Counted from the stretch's first letter, positions 49,351-62,981 are shown. The stretch is DNA of 64,000 nt from Motacilla alba alba (GCF_015832195.1 NC_052017.1:77377801-77441800); one strand, 5' to 3'. The notes: a model not told the origin generated them from the sequence alone. A program made the numbers and translations.

Positions 49351-52300
49351 AGTGTTTACTAATAAAGACAAAACCTCATGACTGGTTTCTTAAATGGAAA
49401 AAGTTGGACACACTCCATGCGGAAACTGAACCTATAAAGTATGTATGTCATGGACTCCTGCAACGTCCTGGAGAGCTCAACAGCCTTGGTCTTTGGCCCG
49501 CCATGTGCCTTGTTATAAATAATTGTGGGCCATGGAGTTAAAAACCCCAGACAATGCTACCCAGAAACTGTGTCATTAATTAGTACCATAAAACATGTCT
49601 ATAAAAACAGTACATGTCCCTAGAACAATTACACTAGCCCCTAGAAGTACATTTATCCTGGTCTTGCCTGCAATCCAGCTGTGGTTGCATGGTTCCTCTC
49701 CAGAGGCATCCACTGCAGTAGAGCAGTCCCAGGTAACCAGTTTCTGCTCTGTGGTCTTTGAGGAAACTGCTGTTTATTTAATTGCCCTGCTTTTACAGTA
49801 AAGAAATCTTAAAAGTGTGCTGATGAATCACAGTGTTTTTCACGCCTTCCTGTGCTACTGAGAAGATGGGGAAAATTCTTGCCACCAGCTCTTTCCACAG
49901 AAGTGTAAAAGCGGAGAATGGTGTTGCTAAGAATGCATGACAGATGTCTATACATAGCTGCTTACCTCCATAATTAGAATGTTATGCTTGCACACATCAG
50001 ATAATGTTTTCAAAATGCGGTTCAAAGCGAGTTCCTGTCTCCAAGCATTAATTACAGCTTCCATTTCACATCTGTTACTAGAGAGCAGCAGACAAAGATC
50101 TATAAAAACACAGCAGGGTTTTAATTGGAAATCTAGTGAAATTTATTACTGGTGATTGTTATTTCTAAAGGCTGGTCAGTTATATAGATCAAAAATTGTT
50201 TACCACAGGCAAATTATCATTATTTTTATTTGATTTTTTTTATATATGTGTTAATGAAGAAACATAGCTGTAATGGTATGAGAAGTAAACAAATGCCCTC
50301 AGTTGGTTAACCAACCTTGCCTCTGACTTCCTCCCTTCTGCATGACTTGTGGAACTGCTAATAGTTATAATAACAACAACAATAAAGAGTGTTTGTCTGA
50401 ACTCTGTCCTCACAAAGTCCTCAAGTGAAAATACTGGGGATTTTAAAGGTGCCTTTTTTCAGATCCAAGGAAGTATTTCAGCCTGGGGTGTTGTGATCAA
50501 TGTGATACGATTAAAAGTAATGAGAGGTATGTGTTGCTGAGTACACTGCCATGTATGCCACAGCTGCACAGACACTTTGCAGTGTGTGCAGTGGCCACAA
50601 GTGCGCAACACCTACACCAGCACATAAATTCATATTACGGTTTGCGGCACATTAGGTGGTATTGGTAACCTGCTGGGTGTACACATGGCAGCAAGGATCT
50701 CACCTGCTAGCCTCAGTGGGCTGCTTTAGTGAGGTGGAGAAGGTGAAGAGGTCAAAGTTTTATTAAAACATGAAAGCTTGCTCTTTCTGTTCTGCTCTGT
50801 ACCAGTATTCTTCTTCTCAGTTGGTTTGTTGGTTGGTTGCAGAATAAGTAATAGATGGACTGGCAACAGGGTCAGTTTCTGTTGACTTCCATGAATTTTC
50901 TATTTGTAGTAAAAAAACTCTAAGCTATCCTTGATGGCAACTTCATATAGAAAACTGCAAAGTAGAAATCTGTCATCATGTGCAGATTTTGTCATTGGTG
51001 AAGATATATATTGCTAATGTCTTCCCAGATTTGAAAGCTAGTATTCATTTATTGCATGTCACTGCTAACTCTATGAGCCAAGAGCAGAGAGCAGACCAAC
51101 ATGCAGAATCAAAAGAAAAATTATAAGTCATTTGCACAAATTCCAACAGCAGCTTAGTGCTGTTCAGTCAGAGCTTTTGCAAATGGTGCTGAATGCTTCT
51201 GGACGTGCCATTGCCTCACTTGGAGGCAAAGGAGCTTTGGCTCCTTTCTATTATGTCTGTTGTTCTCAGTCCAGCAAAGTCATTGCAAGGAGGGCAGGAA
51301 TTTGGGCTCCAAAACTTAAGGTGCTTACCTGTCGCCAGCACGTTTTACATGAGTTAGACTTTTACTGTAAAGCGAGCTGTGCAAAATTTCCTGCCTGTGC
51401 TGCACCGTCCAACTGTCTTATACACATATTCCAGCAGTTTAATACTAAAAAGGCTGCAAACAACCCATTTAAGTTGGGCGTGAATTAACTTTTATAGCTA
51501 TTGTAAATGTGTGTAAATGGATTATTGATTCATAGCCAGCCTGTTATTTTTATTTGAAAAGAAGTGGCCCCTTTCTCACAGACAGTTTCAGCTTTTTCTC
51601 TTTGATGTTTGTCATTCTATCCTTTTAAAAGCAAACAGAATCCAAAAGTTCAATTTAGCAGATTTTTGACAGTTAATTCCACTTGCCGTCTCAGTCCTGA
51701 TTTCTCGTCTGATGGCTATTTGGCAGCAGTTCAGTGCCATACAGCTAACTACCTGGCATAGAGATAGATTTCAGTTATGCTGGCTTTTGATTTCTCTTTT
51801 CATGCTCTGCTAAAGAGTAATTCCTGCTCTTCCTGCTTTCCTCTTAAAAAAGCCCTTTCTATAGAAGAGGTCTTCAAATATTAAAGAGCCACAGAAGTTA
51901 TGGAAATCTGGGCATCAATATGTAAAATACTTTCAGACAGAATTAAACAGATATGTGAAGCTTTATATAAAAATATTTCGCCAGTGTTCTAGAGACACTG
52001 CTCTTTGGTTCATCGTTTTACCGGCATTTTGGTTTTCCTTTGTGTGTATTTTCTCTGAAAAGCCCCTTCATCTCTCCAGTATGAATGTATAGGAAGGAAG
52101 AAGACCATTTTTTTCTTTTCCTTGCTGGAGGGTAAATTAGACCTTCAGACAGTTTTGAAAGGCTCATTTGAGCATTGTGCAATAACAGAGCAGGAGGAAA
52201 CACTAGTTTGTGCCACAGGCCATTTGAAATGAAGTGATAAGCCATGGGGTCTCTGCTTTTTGTGAGGCCTTTTTGATTTGAGCTGGAGCTCGCCTGGTTA

Positions 52301-55300
52301 AAACTGTGCTCACAAACTGTTACAGTCTCATGTGCAAACTTATTTTCACATGCTGTATTGCAGCCCATGAAAATAACAAAAATCAATGTCTTGTTCTGAT
52401 CAATCGTGTTTGTGCTCAGGAGGTCACCACCTCTGTGTGCCAATGGCAAAGAGAGAAATTCTTCAGTAATTGTTCATATGAAAACTGTACAAAAGATCAT
52501 TATTCTGACCCATTAGATAGGACTGCTACATGGTAGAGATTGCATTGTATTAGTCAGCAAAAAAGTACAGTAAAAACAAGGAGGCTTGGTGTTTTTTAAA
52601 CAGGTGAAAAACTGCAAGAGACCTGTGAATATCTTAAAGAAGGAAAAATGTCTATCTGGTGTCTGTATTATTATCTGCTGGTTGGTTTTTACCTTTGGCT
52701 GTAACAGTGCTCTTTTATCAACCTTTTTAAAATTGTTTTAATACTTCCTAACTGAGTTGCTTTTTGTGTGGATTCAGGATAACACTTGTAGTGTTTCCTT
52801 GAGTAATCCCCATCCACATGGAACAATCTGTCCAGTAGGAGAAAATGAAGAGAAAAAGAAGATGAGATAAAGCTGTGAGTGTATCTCTTAATCAGGTAGA
52901 GAGGTCTTCACCATCTCTGAGCCTTCTGTGGAAGCAGAAAGGTGTCTGCCTCCGTGCAGTTTTGGGTATTTACATTGGCACCTAAGGTGACCAAAACCCA
53001 GTTTTTAACCCTTAAGAAACAGACCCAGACAGTTTCATTTAGCTTCCTGGAACAAGGACTCAATGAATGTGCAAGATTGAAGCTGCAGGAAGCAGAAGGA
53101 ATCTCTTCATGTAGAAGTTAAGGTAGCTGGGTTACAAAGTACAGCTTTTTTCCTGAAGAGATAGCACAGCCTTTGCCCTCGGAGGGGCTTGGGAACAGGG
53201 CTGTGTTGCTTAACAGTGTTGCACCAAGGGAAGCTTAAGGTCACATTAGCTGGATTGAAGGGTCAACATCACAGACAAGGCTGCATCTAAGAGGGTGTCC
53301 TGTTGCCCAGCAGCTGCCTGTGATCATCTGAAATCACGTTTTAAAATAGTCCAAAACTATTCCAAAATCTTCTTGTGAACTGTGCTGGTGGAATCAAGCA
53401 TAAAGCCTGGCTTTGAAAAGGCCTTGGTCTGTTACACCTTGGATCCATTCTATGCTCAGCACAGAAGGAGAAAAGGCCTGCAGGGAAGTGGTTGGTAGGA
53501 GAGGCTGCTGCAGTTTCCATCATGGACTGAAGGACATGGTTTGAAAGTACAGCTCAGCAGTGTGAGAAGACACTTTCCAAAAACAATGACAAGGAGAACT
53601 TGTAGAAGGTGGGTCTTGGCTGTAGATAGCTGATCTTTCTACTGACATTCAGTGTCATGTTCTGGTTCCCTTCTAAAGGTCCTCTCCTATGTGTGCTAAC
53701 TCTTCTATTTGTAGTGTGGCCTGTGTATTTACAAGCAGCTCATTTTGCAATCAATCCTACAGCTGAACTTAAGAAGAAAAAAACAACAGTTTAGGGATCA
53801 TAATGTTGAATGCAATGACAAGGAACACAGATATAGAGAAAAGCAAAGCTGATGTAAATTTGGGCGGTTGGAAGTTCACCATGAGTCACCAGACATGGTG
53901 AGGACTGCAGGAGCCCAAGCATGTAAGGATGATTATAGACTATGACATTTCCATCTTAGAAATGGCTTGATTGGTTGAAAACATTTAAAACATGTAGTTT
54001 TAAAAAACATTAAATTGTAGTTTAGTACTTCATTTTGATTATGGTTTTTAAGAAAGAAGCTTTGCTTCAGACATGAGACAACTGGATTCTGTCCCACTGA
54101 AATTAGCATGGGGCTAGCTGAAAGACAGGGTATACTTACCACAGTGAGGATAAATCAAGATCCTACCATGAATGAGGGCATTAATTACCATCCTCTTTAT
54201 GGCATACCATCGCCCCTTTTCTGCCTCCCCTAAAAAGCACACCAAAATGTGGCCCAGCCATCTTTCTTCTTTTTCTGCTGATGTGTATGTGGTAGACATT
54301 TGGTTGTCTTTGCCACAGAATAAACTCAACCCTGATTACCATCAATCCTTTCACCTGAGAGAACTCTGAACCACAAAGGCCACAGCTGCAGTGTAGAGCA
54401 AACTCTTCTGTTCCCAGGTTTTTCATCCTGACACCTTAAAATTTGGTGTTGAAAACATAACAAAGTTTGATGGCTATTTTGTGGTCTTTAAAAGTTGCCT
54501 GTCAGTGCATGTTTTGTGAAAACACTGGCTTTATTTGGTAATGTTTCTGTCGCTGTGATGATTTAAAGGTACATGGATGCAGAGGTTGTGTGGAATGGTG
54601 ATAAAAATCTTTTCCCATGCCTTTTGTAAAAGTAACGTAGAAGTAGCTTTGAGATGAGCCAGTTGTACTGCAGTTTAATTTGAAGTTTCCCATATATTAA
54701 AGGTAAGCCCAGAAAGTAATACTTGTGGAATAAATTGGCAGGTTAATACCAATACCCCATTAAAAAAAACCCAAAAGCTTTTACTTTTCAGACACAGAGT
54801 CTGTTCCTTAAGAAACTCCAGGAAATTCAGGAGTTGTTCAAAAACAGTCCAGAAACATATTTTTTGAGGCATCAGTAAGCATGCTTTTCTTTCTCTAATA
54901 ACATAGATTTTTCATGCTTTAAAGAAGAAAGGCTTGAAAGTGCTCTTAAGGGAGTGGAACAAAGTCCTGTTTCTCAATGTTAATGTATATATCTGTAACA
55001 AAACATCTTAATTTCTGTATTTGATCTATTCCAGCATCTCTAGTTCCAAGCTGTGAAGAATATTTTGATTTTTGGTGGTAGTAAAGAAACACAGTGATAG
55101 AAAGAAATAGAGTAATGCAGTCCTCTTATGCCTGTTTTAATAATACAAGCCATTTTGGTTTCTGTTGAGATTGTTGATCAAAAATTTAGTTCAGGAGCAG
55201 CATATAGTGTACTTCAACAGAGTCCTCCAGTCTGCTTCTGCCTTCTCTCTCCCACTCTCCCTGTAGCATGAGATATGGAGAGCCTAAGTATGTGTTCTTC

Positions 55301-57194
55301 CCTGCTTCCCCCTTTTTTATTTATTTGTGAAAGCAGGAATACTGGGATGTCTCAGATGCTAGAAGTCTGTGAAGTGCAGAGGGACACCTTGATGTAGAGA
55401 GTGAAAGGTCATGAGAAGGGCAGTGTAGAATAAATTTAATGACCTTACACGGGAAAAGTGAGCTTGGGTAGAACACAGATATCATAAAGGATCCTCAAAA
55501 CAGAAATGTTATTGTGGAGAAGTTTCGACATAAAAGGGAAGAAGTGCAAGGTGTGTGGTTACTGGATATGGAACAAACCTGAAAGGATATACCCTAAAAT
55601 TATAAAAAGCATGTGTGAAGGGAAGTAGATGAAAAGCAGGGTGACTCTGCTGTATTCAGTATGTTTGGTTTATAGGACTACTGAAGTGGTCTTCCACTAG
55701 GGCAGTTTTCTTTTTCATTGCTTTTTCATTATAGAGAATCTGAAAAAAATAGAGGGGGAAATTTCTTACTCTGCTTTTTTCTCTTTTGATCTGACAGCCT
55801 TCTCTACATGGGAAAGACATTTCAAACTGTATTTTGTTCCTACATTGCAAACTAAGTGTAAAATTCACTAAAGTGTATTTGGATCAATAAAAGCTTGTCT
55901 GTCATTTAGATTTGTTCGGCATCAAACTAAAATAAATTGATTGTGTCTTTAATTAAAAAAACCCACTCTCTCATGTTAGGACTACTCTGACTATATTAAG
56001 TTTTGCTAGAGTATTTCTGTCGGTAACAGCAGTCTTTGTCAGGTCTTGTTAAAGAATAAATTGTTTTTCAGTGTTTGAAGAACTGTGGGATGATTTCAAG
56101 ACAGAGGCTCAAAGCTAATTGCTATCAGAACACAACAAGCAAAACAAAGAGCGTTCAAAGAACTGATGAAAAATCTCTTCCTTTCTGAAGTATATCTTTA
56201 ATTTTGTCTTGCCTTACTCCATGTCTAGCTGAGAAGATAGGATTGGAACTTCGAATTTTGAAAGTCCTTGAAGACAATCAGCAAACAATCTTGTTTTCCC
56301 TTTTTGCTGAAAGGGGGAGCAGGAGTGTCTGTGGTTTGTGAGTGAAAGTGTTTTAGGAGATGAATTAACAATGTAAAATTCCACTAAAAGTTTGAAAGTG
56401 CAAAAGGAACCCAACCTTTAATACAGTAATCAAAGTGCTGCATTGGAATTCAGGCTGAATAATTCAACTTTCATTTATTCTTTGGTTTAAATAAATATAT
56501 TAGCCATGATCTGATAACAAGTTGTTGCTGGTTTAGTACCAAAGTAGTTCAAGTGTTTGTGTGTGGCTCTGTGTGAGTCCTGAGTCAGTCATATATCAGG
56601 GAATAGTAAGCTGGCCTGTTCATTGCCATGGATTTAAGGGGTCAGGCTTCTAACAGGAGTTCTCACAGTATATCACTGAAAAAACTCTTAAACTATTTCA
56701 ACTGGAAGTCTTCAGAACTCCCCTGTCTGCTTGCTAGTGCTCTGGCAGCACTTCTCCCATTCATAATTGCTTTGGAATTCTTTCATTAGTAATTTTTGAC
56801 TTCCAGAATCAGATTAGAAACTGCAAAGAACAAAAAGAAAGATTACTGTCTTACAAGCAAAGTGGAAGTGACATTCTTATGTGAAAATACCTTTTCTGAA
56901 ATTCCGCCTGCTTTGTGATGTTGGCATCATATATAATTTAGAAATCCTGCCTCTGATTGCTAACGCATTTAATTTGCCATATGCTGATGTCTGGGGCAGA
57001 AATAGTGCTCAAAAGACAACACACATCCACTGAGCAGTCCTGCATTTTTGTGTGTTTATGCACCAGTTTAACCTGCTGCTAAGATGCTTGCATTTGCCAG
57101 ACCAAAAGGTCTGCCCTGCAAGAAAGGGGCTGTGTTGTGTGGCTGCTCAAGGTCTCCAAGGGAGGGCAAGTGGAGGAGCCTACAAGAAAGATTG

Positions 57195-57497
57195 AGAGGG
57201 ACTTTTTATAGAGGCATGTACTGACAGGACAAGGGGGAATGGCTTCAAACTGAAAGAGAGTATGTTTAGGTTAGATATCATGTTTAGGAAGAAATCCTTC
57301 GCTGTGAGGGTGGGGGCACTGGAACTGTTTGCCTAGTGAAGTTGTGGATGGCCCATCTCTGGAAGTGTTAAAGGCCACATTGGGTGGGACTTTGAGCCAT
57401 CTTTTCTAGTGGAAGGTGTCCCTGCCCACAACAAGGGTGTTAGAACTACATGGTCTTTGTTCTCCTTCCAGCCCAGGCCATTCTGTGACTCTGTAAA
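57195..57497 (+). repeat. CR1 3'-end fragment, sense
   Basis: The order of blocks is that of a CR1 tail: GGACAAGGGGGAATGGCTTC, a 'ttaggttagatatcatgtttaggaagaaatcctt' block, 'actggaactgtttgcctag', 'cccatctctggaagtgtt', 'gtgtccctgccca', and the end 'ccaggccattctgtgactctgt'. About 300 bp is present. Open frames overlapping it on both strands are by-products. Confidence 0.88.
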
Positions 57498-60400
57498 GTT
57501 AAGAGTTGGTAGCATTCTTCATGGGAGTACATGTATCCTTCCCTCCTCCTCAAGGTCCCTAACTTTGGGGCTCTTAGAGCTGCCAGTCTAGGATCTACTG
57601 CTTACAAAATACTGCTACTAGTAAGACCTTGTGATAGGTACTGGATGGGATAAGTAGTAAGCCTGGAAGTGATTAGGAAATTATTCTTGCAGCAACAGAT
57701 CTTGCTGCAGTGGAGTATCACAGAGGCAATTTACAGAGACTTCTGGAAGATTTGCCTTTTAACGTGACCTTTTAAAATAATTGGAATAGTTTTTAATAAC
57801 AGTGCTGCTTCAGCCCATTGATACTTTGCTGAACTACCTTGGGTGAAGGCAGAACTTTTGCTCGGGCCAGCTAACTCCTTAGTCCATGCAGACTAAGTTT
57901 GTTGTGGTTACCCCTGGGTCAGACTGTGACACCTGGTAGGTGATAAATGTGAAACACTGCGTCTATGAAGAATATGCTTTTTTCATGATCTTGCCTTGGG
58001 ATGAGGAAGTTGTTTTTGAAGTCTTGAGTTTGTACTGTCATAATAATAATTTGCTGGCAGTTTGTGCATGCATTTAACTTGTCCTGCAAAGAGGTATTAC
58101 ATAATTAAAGCACCAGAAGACTGGAACCACAAAGCTGCACCTTTGTCAGTAGAGACTGTGGTTCTTCATGGTTTTGCTGAAAGAAAAAGGTAGAGAGAAG
58201 GATTTTTTTAAATAGTGACATGTCCAAAGCATTACTGCATGAGGTGATTTTTTCACCAGTATGATTTCTGCTGTTCACCAGGTTTCTTTTTATTGCCATA
58301 ATACACCACCCATTTCTCTCTTATACCTTATTGAATTACAAGGCAATGAAGCCAGCTCACTTTATTTAATAAGCTTTTATAATTCACAGTAATGACTAAT
58401 ATTCTGGAAGTCTTTCTGTCACTTCAAAAAAAAAGTGCTTAAGTCATTTGAAAGGCTGCCCCATTTTAAATGAGCATATGCAGAAGTGGACTGCTGTCAC
58501 CTCTTCTGATATTTACTATTTTGAAGAGAAGCAAGAAAAGTCACAATGTGTAGCCCATGGTGATGCAGTTTTGCCAGTGCTTTATCGTGGAGGTATTGTT
58601 CTGTCGGGTACTTACTCTTGCAGAAGCTATAGAGTGATTATTTACTTACGAAGCTAGATGTAGATGGTATCATGTTACATGGGGATTTTTTTATTTACAT
58701 CTTTGCCATGGCATCTGTTGTGATGATGTGCCTCAAGTTACTCTTGTCCAAAGACTTCAGCCAGACTTTAATAAGAGAAAGAGGAAGATCTGTAGCAGTC
58801 TCTTTTATTGGTCATACTTCACTGCAGTCATGTAATTAAAAAAAAAAAGAAGCCTCTTAAAATTTTTCCCTGTTCAGTCTGTGTGGAAATATGTATCAAA
58901 CAGAGGACGTTTGTTTTCAGAGCCTTCCTTGTTACTTATTACTTATTTAAGAATCCAAGAGGGGATGATCCCAGGAAATTAAGCAGTTGTCTCAGTGCTG
59001 TAATTGCCCTGAGATACGATCTCATGTTGAAATGGTATCTCTCTTCTAGATGAAATCTTCTGAGCTGTTGCCCAGCATGGGAGGGTGGGGGGTGGTGTTA
59101 TAAAACACACAGATTGAAAATTCACCACTCTGTAAAAGGTGCTAGAGTTACAGTGAGGAGGGATATTCCCCTTACTGCTAATAAAATTGTCATGATTTCA
59201 AGGACACCACTGCAGTACCCTTAGCAAACGCTCAAAGCTGCAATTTGTGTCGGGCCTGATGGAGGGTGAACAGGTGGATAATGGGGGCTGTAACAGCAGG
59301 GTAACAGTGAGAAAGGAGAGCTGATACACAGCGATAATTGCATGTTAATTAAGGAGAAAAAGAGGGAGGCTGGTAGATGTGGGCTATAAATGCTGCAAAA
59401 GAGACTGATAGAGGGGAAAGGAAAGTATGGGGGAACTGATGGTCCCTTTGTCTTAGTGAATGCCCTGTGGTGGCTTAGAGATGGAGGCTGCAGGGGGAGC
59501 ACATGGGGCTGCCTTTCAGGGGTTTGCAAGATGCTGCTCCCCTTATCCATCCGTCTCTGGTTAGGCTGCTGTGGAGATGAAGAGAGCCCCAGTCCTGCTG
59601 TCAGCTTCACAGCTGGTTCCTGTCGGCCATGAGAGGGTTGACTGCTGGTGAGGCATCTGTCTGTACGTGGGGGCTGTGTTACAGGGCTGGAGGCTGCCCA
59701 GCCTGGCTCTTCACCAGTCCAGAGCAGGGCTGTTGAAGCCAGGTGTCAGCTTCCTGCCTGTAACCGCAGAAAGGGCGTTTAACAAAGTGAAATTGGTACC
59801 ACAGAAGTAACACTGCACATGCTGTACAGTATATCAATTAATTTCACATGCCCCAGAAGCTCTGGAGATAGCATGCTTAATGTTATCTCCTACCTCACTT
59901 AATGGGATTTTATTAGAAAAATATATTGAAGTGGATAGAGGGTGAGGGAGAAATTGAACATCATTGTGAACAGACTGTTGAAAATGATCAGGTTACCACA
60001 GCCTAATGAGTTAAGGCAATGGGAATGGGCATAAGCTGCTACCTGGGTGGTTTTGACTGATGTGCTCTCTAATTGCAGTGAGATAGAAATTAATGACTTG
60101 CCAGCTGCTGTTCTGCGTCCAACTAATATTAAAAATGTTGCTGAAACCCAGTGATTCTGGAGCATCTGCCACTTCACACACTTTCCTTAGAGCCTGCTAT
60201 TCTAAATATAATGGTCCTAGTGTCTACCATACTTCTGTTTTAAAAGTAGGTAGCAGAGAAGGACTTGGATACTCTACATGCAAACATGGACTTTTCCACC
60301 ATTACTTTGGGCTCAGTCAGGTTTTTAGTAAGTTCAGCAAGTCCCTAAGGACACATGAGAAGCAGCTGTAGGCCAGCGCTGATAGGCATTACCATGCAGC

Positions 60401-60676
60401 TGTAAAGCAGCATTAAGGCAGGGATTTGTACAGTCAATAAGCTCAGTGTTATAGGTGGGGTAAGCCTGAGAACATGACAGAGGTGGGAACAACTTTCACC
60501 CTTTTGTTGCTTTTCTTGAAAGGAAGAAATCAGGGAAAATTGCTGACCACCTTTTTCCAAAGGATTTTTATGGTTTTGCAAATGTGTATTTCTTGTCTGT
60601 CATTAGAGAAGAGTGTCGATCTGTTCCACCACACATCTGTGTGCTAACAGCTCTGGGGGGTGCTGTGTGCTTGCAG

Positions 60677-60864
60677 ACCTACATCGGTTCGATAGTCGCC
60701 TCTGTGAACCCCTACAAGAGCATCCCAGGGCTGTATGACCGTGCCGCCGTGGAGCGATACAGCAAGCACCACATGGGAGAGATCGCGCCTCACATCTTCG
60801 CCGTGGCCAACGAGTGCTACCGCTGCCTCTGGAAGCGCCACGACAACCAGTGTATCCTCATTAG
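60677..60864 (+). CDS. MYO10: Unconventional myosin-X family, motor-domain exon (probable exon 4)
   Basis: The exon is 188 nt: 62 codons plus two bases (AG) that start a Ser codon completed by the next exon. The acceptor is TGCTTGCAG and the donor AG|GTGAGT. The translation begins TYIGSIVASVNPYK and ends KRHDNQCILI. It holds two hallmarks of the myosin motor head. One is the NPYK..PGLY loop, which packs against the adenine of ATP. The other is PHIFAVANECYRCL, the helix before the P-loop. In the family the next residues are SGESGAGKT (Walker A), which are not in the window. Predicted residues are about 94-155. From memory, about 47 of 62 residues match human MYO10. The exon differs sharply in composition from the two upstream exons: 51 of 62 codons end in G or C, and there are 15 CpG dinucleotides in 188 nt. 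The pyrimidine tract upstream is weak and interrupted by a G run. Confidence 0.95.
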
Positions 60865-61389
60865 GTGAGTGGTGGCTGCTGCTGCTCTGGGTATCCCTGA
60901 TGGTGAGCCTTTCCAGGTGGTTTGGGAGCATGGTTGTGGGCCACGTGGGGAGAACTCCAAAAGAAAGCAGGCTTTTTAAACAGCCCGGTTTCAAGAGAGT
61001 TCTGAACTTGTTTTGTGTCATTCTGTGCACCTCTAACAAAACGTTATTTTTTTTTAATGCATCTTTAAATTATATTTAGTAGTAAAAAAAATGTCGAATT
61101 TTTGGGCATTTTTTGGTCTTCACACATCAAATGTTACCCTAAGTGTTTTTCCACCAGTTTAAACATCTCTGTGCTGCTCAGTAGTTTGTCACCACTAGAC
61201 CCTGATTCCTGTATGGAGAAGAAAAGAAAAACTTAACCTACCAGTTCTTGACATATGCAGTAAATAAGAATAGCAAAAGAGAAACCCCTCCACATTTCAG
61301 CCACTTAATTCTGCCTGATTAATCTTCCTTGTTTAATCTTGTTGTGCTTTAATTTAATGGTGATTTAATAGCTTCCCGTTTGAACCACT

Positions 61390-61660
61390 GTGTCGCTGGT
61401 ATTCAGGATCTGGCCGGGGCCGAGGGTGCGTTAGGGAGCAGTTGGCATTTCAATAGGTTTTCACTGCTTTCAGCTCCTCCTTCCTTCTGGCTCCACAAGA
61501 GCTGAAAATGCAGCCAGCTCTTTTCCCATTCCCTAGCCTGCCAGCTCAGCTGTGTTGGCTCACACACAGGCAGGGAGACCAAAGTCTGGCCTGCCAGATA
61601 GGGAGGAGCAGATCACTGCAGGACGGCGCCAATCACCGGGCTCCGGACAGGGAGTGATGC
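61390..61660. other. Moderately CpG-rich stretch in the last visible intron
   Basis: CpG dinucleotides cluster around 61390-61435 and 61621-61650, including GGACGGCGCCAATCACCGGG with a CCAAT pentamer at 61629-61633. No TATA box or initiator is evident. Nothing else in this stretch is recognisable. Confidence 0.25.
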
Positions 61661-62968
61661 TCAGGGGGGTAGGAGACCTTGTGTTTCCCCTCCCTCTTCT
61701 CTCTTGCTTTCACAACATTTTTGTGATTAGGCCTACTTGTTGTCACCTTCCTGCACCACAAAGTTACACGTGTAGAGCTCTTCAGGCACGAGTTGACATG
61801 ATTTTGGCTCTCTCCCGACCTCCCCAGGAGTCCTGTGGTGGCTGTAGGACTGACTGCAGCATGGGGCACATGGTGGGACGGAGAGGGGATGAGGCAGAGT
61901 GAGAGCAGCACCTTTGGCAATAGGCAGTTGCTACTGACATTTCAGATTATGGGCCAGGTTGCAAGGCTTCATGGATAAGAGGGGGATTTGGTGTATTTAG
62001 TTCAGCATTTTTTAGGGACCAAATTTAGGGACCAAAACAATTTCTGGTGGCCATTGGTATTTTTGCCATTTTGTACTAGTCTCAGTATTTTACCTTTCAT
62101 TCCAGCTCCTCACAAGCTGCCAAGAGGAAAGGAGGTTATGTCCTAAAATGGACATAAGCAGAAGTGTGTGTTGTTCCAGGGGAGTCTTCAGCACTTTCTG
62201 CTCTGTAAACCGTGTGCTTTGATACAGATAAGCTATAATATAGAGAAGCTTTGTATTAGGAATCCCTTTTAAAATTGTTTACTGTGGTCATGGATTGAAA
62301 CAGTGATTTGTGTAAGTTCTGTGTTTCAGATAAGTGGCACAATACAACCGTATAAGGCTATCTTGTTACTGCAGAAATTGAGGAAATGTGCAGTTTAAAT
62401 TAAAAAAATTGAATGCCAAATCTGCTATCCTAAAAGAGCATTAGCTGCTCTATCTGTGAAGGACTCAGAATAGGATTTTTAAAAATTACTGAAGTTTCCA
62501 TGGCCTTCCTACAGCTTAGGAAAATCCCTGTTGTCACGTATCTAGTTTAGGGCATAGGAAGTGGAGGTGTAACAGGGTGCTTGGCAAATTCAGCATCCTG
62601 ATCATTCCTGCATCTTTTACTGGTTTAGAATTAGACATTGCAACAAATCACTGTACTGTCACTGTAACTTTCCTGGTTACTACTGGCTTTTTCTTTTTAA
62701 AAGAAAGTAGCCAAGTGGAGCTCTTTAGTGTTTTAACTCAGAGAAATATTCTGGTCTTGCATTGTAATGTAATAATGTAAGAGATGATGAAGAGGAAAAT
62801 TCTGTTGCATCTCGAAAACACGGTGGTTAAAATGAGGGAGTTAGTCTCATTCTGATAGGCAGTTTGAGCTGCTCCTGACCTTCGGATGTCAGCGCTTGGT
62901 AGCAAATTGTAAGAGCTCCACAAAGGAAGGCGCTTGGAAAGCTTTCTGACGATCCTCTGGGCTTGAAG

Positions 62969-62981
62969 TGCCCCCTGCTGG
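62969..62981 (-). promoter_or_regulatory. CTCF core-motif match
   Basis: The minus strand reads CCAGCAGGGGGCA, which agrees with the CTCF core consensus CCASYAGRKGGCR at every position. The flanking bases (TGGCGG before the core) are also GC-rich. CTCF sites of this type anchor chromatin loops. This one is 2.1 kb into the intron after the exon at 60677-60864. Occupancy cannot be known from sequence. Confidence 0.6.

Larger units (their letters stand above)
44366..60676 (+). other. Intron of the myosin-X-like gene (16,311 bp)
   Basis: The donor is GTAAGT at 44366 and the acceptor TTGCAG ends at 60676. CR1 tails are at about 49251-49350 (antisense) and 57195-57497 (sense). Small structures are at 46324-46418 (19-bp inverted repeat), 48431-48484 (27-bp imperfect duplication) and 48649-48700 (12-bp-stem hairpin and a short direct repeat). 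The stretches 44.4-46.3, 49.4-57.1 and 57.5-60.6 kb show no gene, RNA or nameable repeat. The last 30 bases before the exon include GGGGGG and few pyrimidines, so the acceptor is weak on paper. Confidence 0.85.

Noticed and set aside
51132..51488. 118-codon plus-strand frame
   Set aside because: No family recognised, no acceptor or donor in a matching phase, and no relation to the myosin reading frame.
57333..57591. Open frames on both strands around 57.4 kb
   Set aside because: They overlap a CR1 tail and have no independent support.
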